A stretch of 25,901 nucleotides of DNA from IMG/VR virus record IMGVR_UViG_3300037235_000012, positions 1 to 25,901 of that record, one strand, 5' to 3'. Origin of the DNA: a virus. The notes beneath the pieces were generated by a model that saw nothing but the letters and a program-made list of their open reading frames with translations, ran no database searches and was not told where the DNA came from. Shown one piece after another: positions 12,763-21,130 of this stretch; position 1 is the stretch's first letter, and each line of letters begins with the position of its first letter. The translations under genes and the position numbers were made by a program.

Positions 12763-14427
12763 GTGGCAGATTCATTCACAACGTTCCTCCAGGTCCGCCT
12801 CCCCGCGACGGGAGCGTACGATAATACCTGGGGAGCGACGCTCAACTCCGATGCCTTGAACTTGCTCGACACCGCGATCACCGGGTGGACCGCGGTCAAC
12901 ATCGGCACAGCGACCGGGTACTCGATGCCGGCGATGAGCCAGGGCTCCGCCTCCATCGCGCGTTACTTCTCCATCACGTTGGTCGGTACCCCCGCAGGCC
13001 CGGTCACGGTCACGATGCCATCTTCCGTCGTCGGCAAGCAGTACCTGATCAACAACCAGACCGGGCAAACCTTGACCTTCACCTATGGCGGTGCGGGCGC
13101 GACCATCACCCTCGCCGCCGGCGTGCTTCAGTTCATCTGGTGCGATGGCACGAACTGCTATGCACCGGCCGCGGGGGCGTCCTCTGCGAGTCAGTTGAAC
13201 GGTGTCCCCGCCGCCAATTGGGTGCGCCAGTCGCGCACCGCGGCAGAGATCGCCGCCTCGACCATCGTCACGAACTCAGTCTCCATCCCCACCGCCTGGC
13301 CGTTCGCGACGGTGACGGAGGGCCCGACCACCACGATCGACTGCAACAACGGCAACAGCCAAATCCTGACCATCACCGGCAACCGCGTCATGGCGGCACC
13401 GGTGAACGTGCAGGACGGCATGGAGATCGAGCTCTGGGTGGTGCAGGACGGCACGGGTTCGAGGACGCTCTCCTGGAACGCGATCTTTCTCTTTCCGAAT
13501 GGCTTGGCGCCCGTGCTCGGCACTGCACCCGGGGCAATCGACAAGTTCCTCTTAAAATACAACGCCGCCTTGACCAAGTGGGGCGTTGGGCAGTTCGGCA
13601 ACTTGAACACGGGCGCCGGCACGACGCTTCCGATCACGATCTCCTCGAACTGCCTGAACTGGTCCTTGAAGGCCATCCTGGGCACCCTCGGGAGCCCCGC
13701 GACCATCAATATCCTGGTGACCAAAGGCACCATCGTCCAGTCGTTGAACGCCTTGACCCCGGCGATGGACCTCTCGGGGCTCATCTCCGGCTGCACGGTG
13801 AACTTGACCAACTTGGGCTACATCCAGGGCAAGGGCGGCGATGGCGGCGATGGGGCCTCTGGCGCCTATCCGGGGTCTGGCACCACGGTGATCGGCGCGA
13901 CCGCGGGCGCCAACGGCGGCAACGCGATCTTGGGTCCGGGCTCCGGGTGCACGTTCAACATCACGAACGGCAACGGCAACATCTGGGGCGGCGGCGGCGG
14001 CGGCGGCGCGGGCGGTGCGTACGATGGCATCTCCGGCGGCACGGGATGCGGGAATGCAGCGGGGGCGGGCGGCGGCGCGGGCGGCGGCAAGGGCGGCCGC
14101 GGCGGCCGGGGTCAATACATCGCGGGGGCCTATGCCCCGGGAGCCGATGGCGGCGGTGGTAGCGTGGGGGTCAACGGGACTTTCGGCACGGCGGGGAATT
14201 CCGGGACGGGCGCGAACGCGGGCGGCGGTCAATCAGGCACATCGCAGTCCGGGGGAAACTGGGGAACTGCGGGGACGGCGGGCACGAACCCCGCAACCAC
14301 GACCACGGGCCACTACACCCCGTTCTCTGCCGGCGGCGCCGCGGGTAAGGCGATCGAGCTCTCGGGAGGCTCCGCGACCTTCGTGTCAGGGTCCGGCTCG
14401 CCGAATGTCCAAGGCGCCGTATCGTGA
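12763..14427 (+). CDS. Tail fibre/adhesin with glycine-rich receptor-binding-type domain, 554 aa
   Basis: The start is GTG 12763, 3 nt after the previous stop, with AGGGG upstream. Residues 1-40 (VRLPATGAYDNTWGATLN) are a common phage fibre N-terminus. Beta-rich domains follow to about residue 345. Residues 355-510 are extremely Gly-rich, including a run of eight Gly near 409. Gly-rich stretches of this kind form polyglycine-II helix sandwiches in some adhesins, such as phage S16 gp38, whose loops bind receptors. The C-terminus (FSAGGAAGKAIELSGGSATF) is typical of such fibres. The likely role is host recognition. The gene overlaps the next by GTGA, suggesting that the two products are made together. 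Confidence 0.75.
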   Translation: MADSFTTFLQVRLPATGAYDNTWGATLNSDALNLLDTAITGWTAVNIGTATGYSMPAMSQGSASIARYFSITLVGTPAGPVTVTMPSSVVGKQYLINNQTGQTLTFTYGGAGATITLAAGVLQFIWCDGTNCYAPAAGASSASQLNGVPAANWVRQSRTAAEIAASTIVTNSVSIPTAWPFATVTEGPTTTIDCNNGNSQILTITGNRVMAAPVNVQDGMEIELWVVQDGTGSRTLSWNAIFLFPNGLAPVLGTAPGAIDKFLLKYNAALTKWGVGQFGNLNTGAGTTLPITISSNCLNWSLKAILGTLGSPATINILVTKGTIVQSLNALTPAMDLSGLISGCTVNLTNLGYIQGKGGDGGDGASGAYPGSGTTVIGATAGANGGNAILGPGSGCTFNITNGNGNIWGGGGGGGAGGAYDGISGGTGCGNAAGAGGGAGGGKGGRGGRGQYIAGAYAPGADGGGGSVGVNGTFGTAGNSGTGANAGGGQSGTSQSGGNWGTAGTAGTNPATTTTGHYTPFSAGGAAGKAIELSGGSATFVSGSGSPNVQGAVS

Positions 14428-14696
14428 TCGGCCGCCGCGTCGATCGGATCACGCTCCCGAAGGAGCTCGAGCCTGGCGATTACGGGTATCTCGAGGGCTA
14501 CGGCTGGTACGCTCGCACGCCGAACGGCCACATGGCCAATCTCAACGGCCACACCATCACCGATCACGGCGATAGCATAACCGTCGAGCCCTCCATCAAG
14601 GTGTCATCCTCCCGCATGGACCCCGCCAAGATGACCATGGTTGCCTTCGAGGTCTACCACGGCTTCCTCGAGCGCGGAGTCTGGAGGCCTGCGTAA
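14424..14696 (+). CDS. Small conserved phage protein downstream of the fibre, 90 aa
   Basis: GTG 14424 overlaps the fibre stop (GTGA 14424-14427). The product has an aromatic N-terminal half (GDYGYLEGYGWYARTPNG), a central His/Asn/Asp segment (NLNGHTITDHGDSITVEPSI) and ends VYHGFLERGVWRPA. This last pattern is familiar from small proteins of unknown function in phages (loosely DUF6527-like, not confirmed). Coupling to the fibre gene suggests a fibre chaperone or accessory role, which is inference only. GGAGG near its end serves the next gene. Confidence 0.68.
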   Translation: MIGRRVDRITLPKELEPGDYGYLEGYGWYARTPNGHMANLNGHTITDHGDSITVEPSIKVSSSRMDPAKMTMVAFEVYHGFLERGVWRPA

Positions 14697-15929
14697 GTGG
14701 CGGGCCAGCGCAAAGCCCAGTACGTCTCGATCCCGTTGGGTCCAGGCGTCCTCTCGAACGTCTCGGGGAGAGCCGCGCACACCCGGATCGCTTACATGAA
14801 CTGGGACCGCTGGAAAGATGCCTCCTGGGTGCGATGGCACAAGCTCATGCCAGAGAAGATGGGCGGCTGGCAGTATCAGGCACTCATCGACCCCCTGTTG
14901 GGCAATCCGATCCTGTACTTGGGCGCCGCCCGGGGCCTTCACGACTGGGCAAGCTACGACAACCAGTACTGGGTCGCGATCGGGACGAACTTAAAACTCT
15001 ACATCGCGAACGGCGGCACGCTCTACGATGTCACGCCGATCCGAAACACCGCGAACCTCTCGAACGCACTCTCGACGGTGGCGACCCACACCACGGTCAA
15101 TGTCACCGACAATGGCTCCGAGGGCCAGGGACACCAGGCGAACACCGGGGACTTCGTCGACTTCCCCGTCTCCGTCACCATCGGCGGCATCACACTCTTA
15201 GGCTCGTACCAGCTGACCGTCGTCGACCCGTTCAACTACACCGTGACCCAGGCGACCGCCGCGACCTCGACCGTCACGGATGGCGGCGGGGCGATCTCGA
15301 TCAATTACGAGATGTACACGGGGCTCGCCTCGAATGGTCTTCTCACAGGCTACGGCACCGGCACCTACGGCATGGGAACCTACGGCACCCCGCGCACCGG
15401 CGGCGCCGGCGTCTTGGCTCGCCTGCGCTCTTGGAGCTTGGAGAACTATGGCCAGGATCTGATCGCCTCGGAGTCCGACGGGGAGATCTACTGGTGGCAG
15501 AAAATCTCCGGCCCCAACACCCGGGCTGCGATCCTCGAGAATGCCCCCTTGAACGTCCAACGAGCCTTGGTCGATGCCGCCCAACGGGTGATCATCGCGT
15601 TAGGAAGCACCGATATCACCTCGAGCTACGATCCCTTGCTCGTTTCCTGGTGCACGCTCGATGACATCACCGACTGGGTGTCCACCGATGAGAACACGGC
15701 CGGGGACTATCAATTGACCGCGGGCTCGAGGATCGTCACGGGATTGAAGTCTCAGGGCCAAAACCTGATCTGGACCGACACCAACCTCTACCGCATGGTC
15801 TTCGTCGGTGGCACCGATATTTATGATTTTTACCCCGAACGCCGCGGTGGACGTGGACGGTGTCGCCTACTTCATGGGGTACGACAACATCTACAATTAC
15901 TCCGGCACCTTGAACCTGCAGGCCTGTGA
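14697..15929 (+). CDS. Tail stabilisation protein (P22 gp10-like), N-terminal part of a frame-split gene
   Basis: GTG 14697 follows GGAGG. The product is beta-rich with NISGR-like and NWDRW segments near the start, a Gly/Tyr/Thr repeat (GYGTGTYGMGTYGT) near residues 219-232, DLIASESDGEIYWWQ, and SWCTLDDITDWVST. These are typical of the podovirus tail hub/DNA stabilisation family (P22 gp10, T7 gp12-like). The conserved part ends at LYRMVFVGGTDIYDF (residue 378, about 15830). The last 32 residues to the stop at 15927-15929 are Arg/Leu-rich out-of-frame sequence. The true continuation is in the next frame, so I read the full gene as 14697-16650, about 650 residues, with a +1 change at a run of five T (15827-15831). 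Confidence 0.75.
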   Translation: MAGQRKAQYVSIPLGPGVLSNVSGRAAHTRIAYMNWDRWKDASWVRWHKLMPEKMGGWQYQALIDPLLGNPILYLGAARGLHDWASYDNQYWVAIGTNLKLYIANGGTLYDVTPIRNTANLSNALSTVATHTTVNVTDNGSEGQGHQANTGDFVDFPVSVTIGGITLLGSYQLTVVDPFNYTVTQATAATSTVTDGGGAISINYEMYTGLASNGLLTGYGTGTYGMGTYGTPRTGGAGVLARLRSWSLENYGQDLIASESDGEIYWWQKISGPNTRAAILENAPLNVQRALVDAAQRVIIALGSTDITSSYDPLLVSWCTLDDITDWVSTDENTAGDYQLTAGSRIVTGLKSQGQNLIWTDTNLYRMVFVGGTDIYDFYPERRGGRGRCRLLHGVRQHLQLLRHLEPAGL

Positions 15930-16650
15930 TACGTGGGAGACGGTGTTTGACCCCAATTACCGGAATGTGAACGGCAAGCAGACCGCGATAGACCCCTCCC
16001 AGGCCGAGAAGACCATCGCCTTCACCTTGGAGACCAAGACCGAAGTGACCTGGCTGTACCAGTCCTTGGGGTCCACCAATGGCGAGGTCGACCGCTACGT
16101 CTCTTTCAACTGGGAGGATGGGACCTGGTACGCCGGGGACTGGGCCCGCACGTGCGCGAGGGGGCGGGCGCCGGCGTTGAACGGCTACCCCTACGGCGTC
16201 AATGCAGGGTATCTCTACCAGCATGAGATCGGCACCGATGGCATCGAGGCCTCCGGCACCAATGCGATTCCCTGGTACATGGAATCCTTGGACATCACCA
16301 TCGGCGGGGCGAAGTCTGAGTACACCATGGGCGGCTCGGATGCGCGCTTCACCATCGGCGGGTCGGACTCGCACCTCTGTGTGCGCTCGATGGTCCCTGA
16401 CTGGCAGTCGATGACGGGGGAGATGAACTTGACGCTCCTCTCGAAGGATCGGCCGCAGGATGCCGCCTACACGGTCGCGGGCCCGGTCGCCTTCAACTCG
16501 ACGATGAGCCAGATCGACATCGACTCCCACGGGAGCCAGATCGTCATCCGCCTGGATAACCTGACGGGAGCGGCCGGCGCGCCCTCCTTGGGCTCGAGCT
16601 TTCGCATGGGCGTCTGGCAGGGGCTCGCCTTCCCGTACGCGAAGCGGTAG
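15808..16650 (+). CDS. Tail stabilisation protein (P22 gp10-like), C-terminal part of a frame-split gene
   Basis: GTG 15808 only marks the open frame. Coding sense begins at about 15832 with TPNAAVDVDGVAYFMGYDNI, the central motif of the gp10-like family (Pro-Asn-Ala-Ala ... Gly-x-x-Tyr-Trp/Phe-Met-Gly), followed by WETVFDPNYRNVN. Later there are VSFNWEDGTWYAG, a short internal repeat (TIGGAKSEYTMGGSDARFTI) and IVIRLDNLTG before a Gly/Trp end. The segment that should precede it is in the upstream frame. No ribosome binding site supports independent translation, so this is the second half of a single protein unless frameshifting or an assembly error explains the break. Confidence 0.7.
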   Translation: MAPIFMIFTPNAAVDVDGVAYFMGYDNIYNYSGTLNLQACDTWETVFDPNYRNVNGKQTAIDPSQAEKTIAFTLETKTEVTWLYQSLGSTNGEVDRYVSFNWEDGTWYAGDWARTCARGRAPALNGYPYGVNAGYLYQHEIGTDGIEASGTNAIPWYMESLDITIGGAKSEYTMGGSDARFTIGGSDSHLCVRSMVPDWQSMTGEMNLTLLSKDRPQDAAYTVAGPVAFNSTMSQIDIDSHGSQIVIRLDNLTGAAGAPSLGSSFRMGVWQGLAFPYAKR

Positions 16651-16655
16651 GCGCC

Positions 16656-18458
16656 ATGGCGGGGTCCACCGTTAACCGCATCCCGCAACTGGATGTGCAG
16701 TTTGCGCAAGGCTCAGCTTACGACCCGGTGAAGCTGCAGCGCATGGTCCAGGCGTTGACCACCGTCATCTCGAACGTCAATACCCAGAGCGCGCAGATCG
16801 CCGCGATCGCCGCCGAGGAGACGACGGGCGTCACCGAACACGTGCTCGCGACCGAATCGGGTTTGGGTCCCGCGCACACGGTCTCAGGCTTGATCCCTGG
16901 GAATGTCCTCATCGCAGTCACGAAGACTTCCGCCGAGTTCGCGGCGTTAAAGTTCAGCCAGATCGCCCAGGTCGACCCGAATACCTTCCTGGCGCCCGCT
17001 CAAGGCGATGTGATCACCTTCATCGATGGGTACTGGTCGGCGATGCCGCAGAACCCCTTGGACTTGTCAGACCCCGGTCAAAATGCGCTCGTCGCCTGGA
17101 ACGAGGCTGCGCAGACCTACACCTGGGCAATCCCGGATTCGAGCCTGATCTTCGCCGGCGGGACGCTCTCCGTAAACCAGGGCGACATCAACCACGCGAA
17201 CCTTCAGGGCCTCGAGTTCACGGTCGCCTCCGGGGGCACCGTGATCGCGAACGATCACCCCCAATATGCGCTTCTCTCTGCGGTGAACACCTGGGCGCTC
17301 CCGCAGACCTTCAGCGAGGGTCTCACCTCGAACGCCGATATCGACTTGGTCGGCAATATCGAGCAGTCCGGCCAGGAGGTCGAGTGGCGCATCCAGAACA
17401 CCGATGACACCGCGAACGAAGGGACCTGGCGCATCCACGCCGAGCCCGGGCAGTTGATCTTCTCGACCGTTTCGGACGATGGCTCCGATGGGGAGAACTG
17501 GCTCTCAGTCACCCGGGTCGCCGAACTCGCGGACGCGGTCAATATCCAGTCGAACTCCTTCAGCTTCAACGGCTCCCAGGTCTGGGCCACGGGCTACGTG
17601 CAGCAGGGGGCGAACATCTACTTCACGGCGGATGCCTTCGGCAATCCGGTGATCAACGCTGCGAATCCTGGTTCCGGCGGCGGCGGGGCAAGCCCGGCTA
17701 ACCCCACGGGGACCGTGGGCCTCTCGGCCGTCAACGGCGTATTGACAACGTATATGCGTTCGGATGCGGCGCCGCCGCTCTCGCAGTCGATCTCCCCCAC
17801 GATGACGGGGAACTGGATCTTCCAGCCGACCTCAGGACTCGCAGTCGAGATCCTGGCCGCGGCTGGAACGAATCTCCTCGAATTGACCGACGGCACGGTC
17901 GCCGGCGTCTTTGTGACCGTCGCCGCCTCCTCCTTGAACTTCGGCACGACCACGAACCACGCGGTGGTGCTCGAGACCGATGGCACGGCGCGCTGGATCA
18001 TCGCCGCCGACGGTGGCTTGTACGCGAACGCGGTCACGGGCGGCGATGAAGGCGCAGGAACGATCAACGCGAGTGCCTACTTTCAGAAGGGCTCTAGGCT
18101 CTCCTTCATCAAGGGCGCCGGCTGGAGCTCGAGCTCAGGGTCTGTGCCGGTGTCCGCGGTGACCCCGGTCGATATCATCATCCCGTACAACTGCACCCTG
18201 CAGGAGGTCTATATCGCGACCCAAGGGGGTACGGGGAGTTGCACGGTCGACGTCTGGAAGACCACCTTCCCGGGCCCTCCCACCTCCGGCAATGACATCA
18301 CCGGTGGGACGCCGCCCGCCATCTCCGCGGGCACGAGTTACTCGAACACGACCCTATCCGGCTGGACCACCACCTGCAACCAGGGCGACATCATCCGCCT
18401 GACCCTTGCCAGCAATGCGACCTTCACAGTGGTCGAGATCCAATTGAGGTTTCAATAA
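16656..18458 (+). CDS. Tail fibre protein, 600 aa
   Basis: ATG 16656 comes 5 nt after the stop of the gp10-like gene. The N-terminal 60 residues form a helix and probable virion attachment region (LQRMVQALTTVISNVNTQSA). A middle beta-rich shaft includes NDHPQYALLSAVNTWALPQT near 199-218. Residues 349-388 carry NPTGTVGLSAVNGVLTTYMR plus SDAAPPLSQSISPTMTGNW, a motif found in many phage tail fibres. The C-terminal 100 residues form a beta-sandwich-like domain (VDIIIPYNCTLQEVYIATQG, then RLTLASNATFTVVEIQL) of the kind that binds glycans. Together this indicates a host-binding fibre. Start and stop are adjacent to neighbours, so it is part of the same operon. Confidence 0.8.
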   Translation: MAGSTVNRIPQLDVQFAQGSAYDPVKLQRMVQALTTVISNVNTQSAQIAAIAAEETTGVTEHVLATESGLGPAHTVSGLIPGNVLIAVTKTSAEFAALKFSQIAQVDPNTFLAPAQGDVITFIDGYWSAMPQNPLDLSDPGQNALVAWNEAAQTYTWAIPDSSLIFAGGTLSVNQGDINHANLQGLEFTVASGGTVIANDHPQYALLSAVNTWALPQTFSEGLTSNADIDLVGNIEQSGQEVEWRIQNTDDTANEGTWRIHAEPGQLIFSTVSDDGSDGENWLSVTRVAELADAVNIQSNSFSFNGSQVWATGYVQQGANIYFTADAFGNPVINAANPGSGGGGASPANPTGTVGLSAVNGVLTTYMRSDAAPPLSQSISPTMTGNWIFQPTSGLAVEILAAAGTNLLELTDGTVAGVFVTVAASSLNFGTTTNHAVVLETDGTARWIIAADGGLYANAVTGGDEGAGTINASAYFQKGSRLSFIKGAGWSSSSGSVPVSAVTPVDIIIPYNCTLQEVYIATQGGTGSCTVDVWKTTFPGPPTSGNDITGGTPPAISAGTSYSNTTLSGWTTTCNQGDIIRLTLASNATFTVVEIQLRFQ

Positions 18459-19745
18459 ATGGCTACTTTCTCAACCTCTGCCGTTCTCGCGCAGACCTCG
18501 AATGCGACCTTTCAAGCGTGGGTCAACGAAGTCCAAAACGCTCTGGTCACGATGTGCGGCCTGACGCAGCTCTCCTCGTCCATGGATTCAGGGCAGATGG
18601 CCGTGCCCTCGGTCACTGCCGTGCCCGGCGCCGCGAACACTTCCGCCGGCTATTACATGTTCACGTTCAACGACACATTGGGCCAAGGGCCACTCGTTAC
18701 CGGGACTGCGCTCGTGTCGCACACGGGCGGCTCCGGGTACGACGGCGGCGGCTCTGGCACCTTCACTGGGGTGGCCCTCACGGGCGGCACCGGGAGCGGC
18801 GCCGCGGGAACCGTAGTCGTTGCTTCTGGCGTTATCTCCTCAATCACGCCGACCACCGCGGGCACTGGGTACAACGTCGGCGATAACCTGACGGTCACGA
18901 GCGCGAGCATGGTCGCGGCCGGCGCCGCGGCCGGCGGCTCGGGCGGCGGGGCCTACGTCGCGCAGCTAACGAGTGCGGCTTCTCCCGTGGTTATAAAACT
19001 CGAGTTTGGCTCCGGGCAGGCCGCGGCAGACCCCCAGATGTGGGTGACGGTCGGCACCTCCTGGGCGAGCGCGGGAACCCTCGGTTCTGCGGTAAACGGC
19101 GCGGTAACGGCGCGTTCCGCAGTGCTTTGGGGTGGCACGCCCTTGAGCACCGTAACAGCCTATGTATCGAGATACTGCTACATACCGGCGCTCAGTTTTT
19201 TGGGAATGGTGTTTAAAATAGGACAAGTGGCCTCGGCGACGCCTAATGCCGCTTCTGGCTGTTTGTTCATCTACCGCCACTCGAGCAACGCGGGCGCTGC
19301 AATAGCAAACGGCACCACCGTACTTACCACGGGGTTTAGTGCGTCGAACCCCGGCAACGGTCAAGAGAATGGATGTGCACAAAGTATTTCTTACACCACT
19401 AACACGGTGTACCCGACCACCTTAAATCAGAACAACAGCAACTTTTGGCCTGCTGTCAATGGAGGTCCCGGGACTGCCGCATCATTTGCTGGTTTGGCGA
19501 CGACTCTAGAGAACGGAACCGTTTTCGTCTTCCCGACGATAACTATCGACCCTGTTTTTAGATTTAGTGCGCTCCTAGGAATAGGACTGGCAAACGATAT
19601 TCCGCTGGGGGTCACATCCCCGGCATTCGCGATCATCGGTTCAACTACCATTACGTTTCTATCGGTCGGCTTGCCGTTCGGAGGTACCACTGGTTTCGCG
19701 TCTATAAATTCCGCGCTGATCACCTTGTTGATCCCCTGGCAGTGA
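18459..19745 (+). CDS. Tail-surface protein with inserted Gly-rich module, 428 aa
   Basis: ATG 18459 directly follows the fibre stop (TAA 18456-18458). The N-terminus (SNATFQAWVNEVQNALVTM) is a common opening of phage tail proteins. A domain beginning GYYMFTFNDTLG (64-75) resumes at PVVIKLEFGSGQAAADPQMW (176-195). Between them, residues about 82-168, is a Gly-rich module (GSGYDGGGSGTFTGVALTGG, then TGYNVGDNLTV). The second half (from about residue 228, 19140 on) uses noticeably more A/T-ending codons and has a different composition. I read it as a mosaic tail-tip or receptor-binding protein; the exact location is unknown. Confidence 0.68.
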   Translation: MATFSTSAVLAQTSNATFQAWVNEVQNALVTMCGLTQLSSSMDSGQMAVPSVTAVPGAANTSAGYYMFTFNDTLGQGPLVTGTALVSHTGGSGYDGGGSGTFTGVALTGGTGSGAAGTVVVASGVISSITPTTAGTGYNVGDNLTVTSASMVAAGAAAGGSGGGAYVAQLTSAASPVVIKLEFGSGQAAADPQMWVTVGTSWASAGTLGSAVNGAVTARSAVLWGGTPLSTVTAYVSRYCYIPALSFLGMVFKIGQVASATPNAASGCLFIYRHSSNAGAAIANGTTVLTTGFSASNPGNGQENGCAQSISYTTNTVYPTTLNQNNSNFWPAVNGGPGTAASFAGLATTLENGTVFVFPTITIDPVFRFSALLGIGLANDIPLGVTSPAFAIIGSTTITFLSVGLPFGGTTGFASINSALITLLIPWQ

Positions 19746-19749
19746 TTCC

Positions 19750-20577
19750 ATGGCTACAGCTACTTGCACGGGGGCCATCAGCGCGCCGGGAGTCCTGACC
19801 GCCGCGAGCGTCACCGGGACAATTCCCGGCGGGGGCGCTGCAAACCTGACGCTGCAAATAGGGCTAAGCGCGAGCGGCGGCCTCAACGGGGTATTTTTCG
19901 CGAGCCTCTTCGGTCCGCTTAGTCTCGGCAGCGGGGTTACGAACTTCACCGCGATAGGGAGCGGCGGTTCAGGCTACGTCCCCGGTACCTACACGAATGT
20001 GCCTCTCACATCGCAGCTCGGGGTCGCCACTGGGATTCTGGCAACGATAGTGGTCACCCTCGGAAACGTCACCTCGTGCGTCATAACCGCCGGGGGCGAG
20101 AACAACATCGGCAATATCGCAACCGGTATTGGCGGCTACGAAGATTCCCTCACCACGCCGAACTCGAATTTAGGCGGCACAGGATCGGGCTTCTACTTAC
20201 TCACCAACAGCGGCGGTAACTCTCTCGCGTCCTCCGCCGCGATCGCGATCGATGCTTATGGAACCGGTGGGACGTCCGGGACAGGGGCGGCCGGGACGTA
20301 TCAGACGACGGCCCTCGGGGCGGCCAACAATCCGACGACCATCGTCGGCAACGTGAGCGGCAATGGATTTACTGTCACAAGCGCCAATTGGGCGGCATGG
20401 TCGACCGCACCGCCGAGCACCTATTCTCCGCCCCTCGGTCAAATGCAGCCGGTGCCGAACGTCGCCATCGCAGGCGCTAAACCCGCGCCCGTGACGGGCA
20501 CGTACGCAACCTCGCCTCCCGTGCCGCTGCCGCAGACCCTCATCGGCACGACCAACATCTCGACCTATTCGATTTAA
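19750..20577 (+). CDS. Gly/Thr/Ala-rich tail-surface protein, 275 aa
   Basis: ATG 19750 follows the previous stop by 4 nt, without a strong ribosome binding site. Residues 66-125 hold a GSGY module (GSGGSGYVPGTYTNVPLT) related to that in the preceding protein. The rest is low-complexity Gly/Thr/Asn/Ala with no cysteine beyond the first residues, and the C-terminus is Pro-rich (TSPPVPLPQTLIG). Codons are again more A/T-ending near the start than elsewhere. A fibre accessory or tail-tip decoration is plausible. No enzymatic motif is visible. Confidence 0.65.
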   Translation: MATATCTGAISAPGVLTAASVTGTIPGGGAANLTLQIGLSASGGLNGVFFASLFGPLSLGSGVTNFTAIGSGGSGYVPGTYTNVPLTSQLGVATGILATIVVTLGNVTSCVITAGGENNIGNIATGIGGYEDSLTTPNSNLGGTGSGFYLLTNSGGNSLASSAAIAIDAYGTGGTSGTGAAGTYQTTALGAANNPTTIVGNVSGNGFTVTSANWAAWSTAPPSTYSPPLGQMQPVPNVAIAGAKPAPVTGTYATSPPVPLPQTLIGTTNISTYSI

Positions 20578-20598
20578 GCGGGTAGAGTCTGCCTCCCG

Positions 20599-20961
20599 AT
20601 GCGCTATGACCTGACTCAGCCGATCATGGACCTCTACGGTCACTCCGTCCCCGTGGACCCGGAACCGGGCGCCGGCGGCAAGGGATTTATCGATGGGCCA
20701 TCGCCCGCGCTCACCTTGGGAATGGTCCTCTTTCGTGCGGCGCTCTTTGTCGAGGCGAACTCGAACCCGCCGGCGGAGGAGAAATATCGCCAGGCGCAGC
20801 TCGCGGACAAGATCGTGAAGGGCGGATCGACCGTGGATTTGACCACCGAGGAGATGGGCAAGCTTCGCACCCAGGTCGGGCGCATGTACATGCCGACCAT
20901 CGTTTACCGAGTCTGGGGAATGCTCGATGTCCACGTCGCCGGCGCCGGCAAGGTCAACTGA
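20599..20961 (+). CDS. Small conserved phage protein, 120 aa
   Basis: ATG 20599 starts MRYDLTQPIMDLYG. The body is helical with LTLGMVLFRAALF, a Glu/Lys/Gln segment (AEEKYRQAQLADKIVKGG), DLTTEEMGKLRTQVGRMY and a closing YRVWGMLD. From memory the pattern Leu-Thr-Leu-Gly, then Leu-Thr/Ser-x-Glu-Glu, then a terminal helix is common in a family of unnamed phage proteins encoded among tail genes. It has no enzymatic motif. It could be a tail assembly chaperone-type protein, but this is not demonstrated. Confidence 0.7.
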   Translation: MRYDLTQPIMDLYGHSVPVDPEPGAGGKGFIDGPSPALTLGMVLFRAALFVEANSNPPAEEKYRQAQLADKIVKGGSTVDLTTEEMGKLRTQVGRMYMPTIVYRVWGMLDVHVAGAGKVN

Positions 20962-20967
20962 TTGGAT

Positions 20968-20988
20968 AGGTCCTCCGGACGGAGGCCT
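20968..20988 (+). promoter_or_regulatory. Hairpin covering the ribosome binding site of the next gene
   Basis: CCTCCG (20972-20977) pairs with CGGAGG (20980-20985). AGG (20968-20970) pairs with CCT (20986-20988) across a single bulged T. The right arm contains GGAGG, the ribosome binding site 7 nt before ATG 20993. Folding would hide it, suggesting control of translation of the following gene. Confidence 0.45.
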
Positions 20989-20992
20989 GGTG

Positions 20993-21130
20993 ATGGGACC
21001 CTTCGATGATTGCGATTGCCACTCACACCATGAACATGGCCCGAGCGGGCACCGCGGCTGCTCGCTCTGTCATCCTGAACTCCTCACCCTGCCAGCCACT
21101 GACATTCCGCTCGACCTTTTAGACCCCTAA
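20993..21130 (+). CDS. His/Cys-rich microprotein, 45 aa
   Basis: ATG 20993 has a perfect GGAGG at 7 nt and is preferred over the in-frame ATG 20927, which would overlap the previous gene by 35 nt without a ribosome binding site. The product begins MGPFDDCDCHSHHEHGP and includes GCSLCHPELL. The cluster of four Cys (Cys-x-Cys and Cys-x2-Cys) and six His in residues 7-29 could bind zinc or another metal. The C-terminal 15 residues are acidic and hydrophobic. No family recognised. It precedes the sulfotransferase-like gene by 54 nt. Confidence 0.55.
   Translation: MGPFDDCDCHSHHEHGPSGHRGCSLCHPELLTLPATDIPLDLLDP

Noticed and set aside
13990-14110. Tandem DNA repeat array in the GGC-rich stretch
   Set aside because: The repeats are irregular glycine codons of the fibre domain rather than a fixed repeat unit or a CRISPR-like array.
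12885-14162. Second + strand open frame of 425 codons inside the glycine-rich fibre
   Set aside because: Arg/His/Asp-rich out-of-frame reading of a GC-rich gene. The other frame carries recognised fibre motifs.
19194-19200. T-run after GCGCTCAG as a possible terminator
   Set aside because: It lies inside an open reading frame and no stable stem precedes it.
20927-20992. Longer start (ATG 20927) for the His/Cys-rich microprotein
   Set aside because: No ribosome binding site and a 35-nt overlap with the previous gene, whereas ATG 20993 has GGAGG at ideal spacing.
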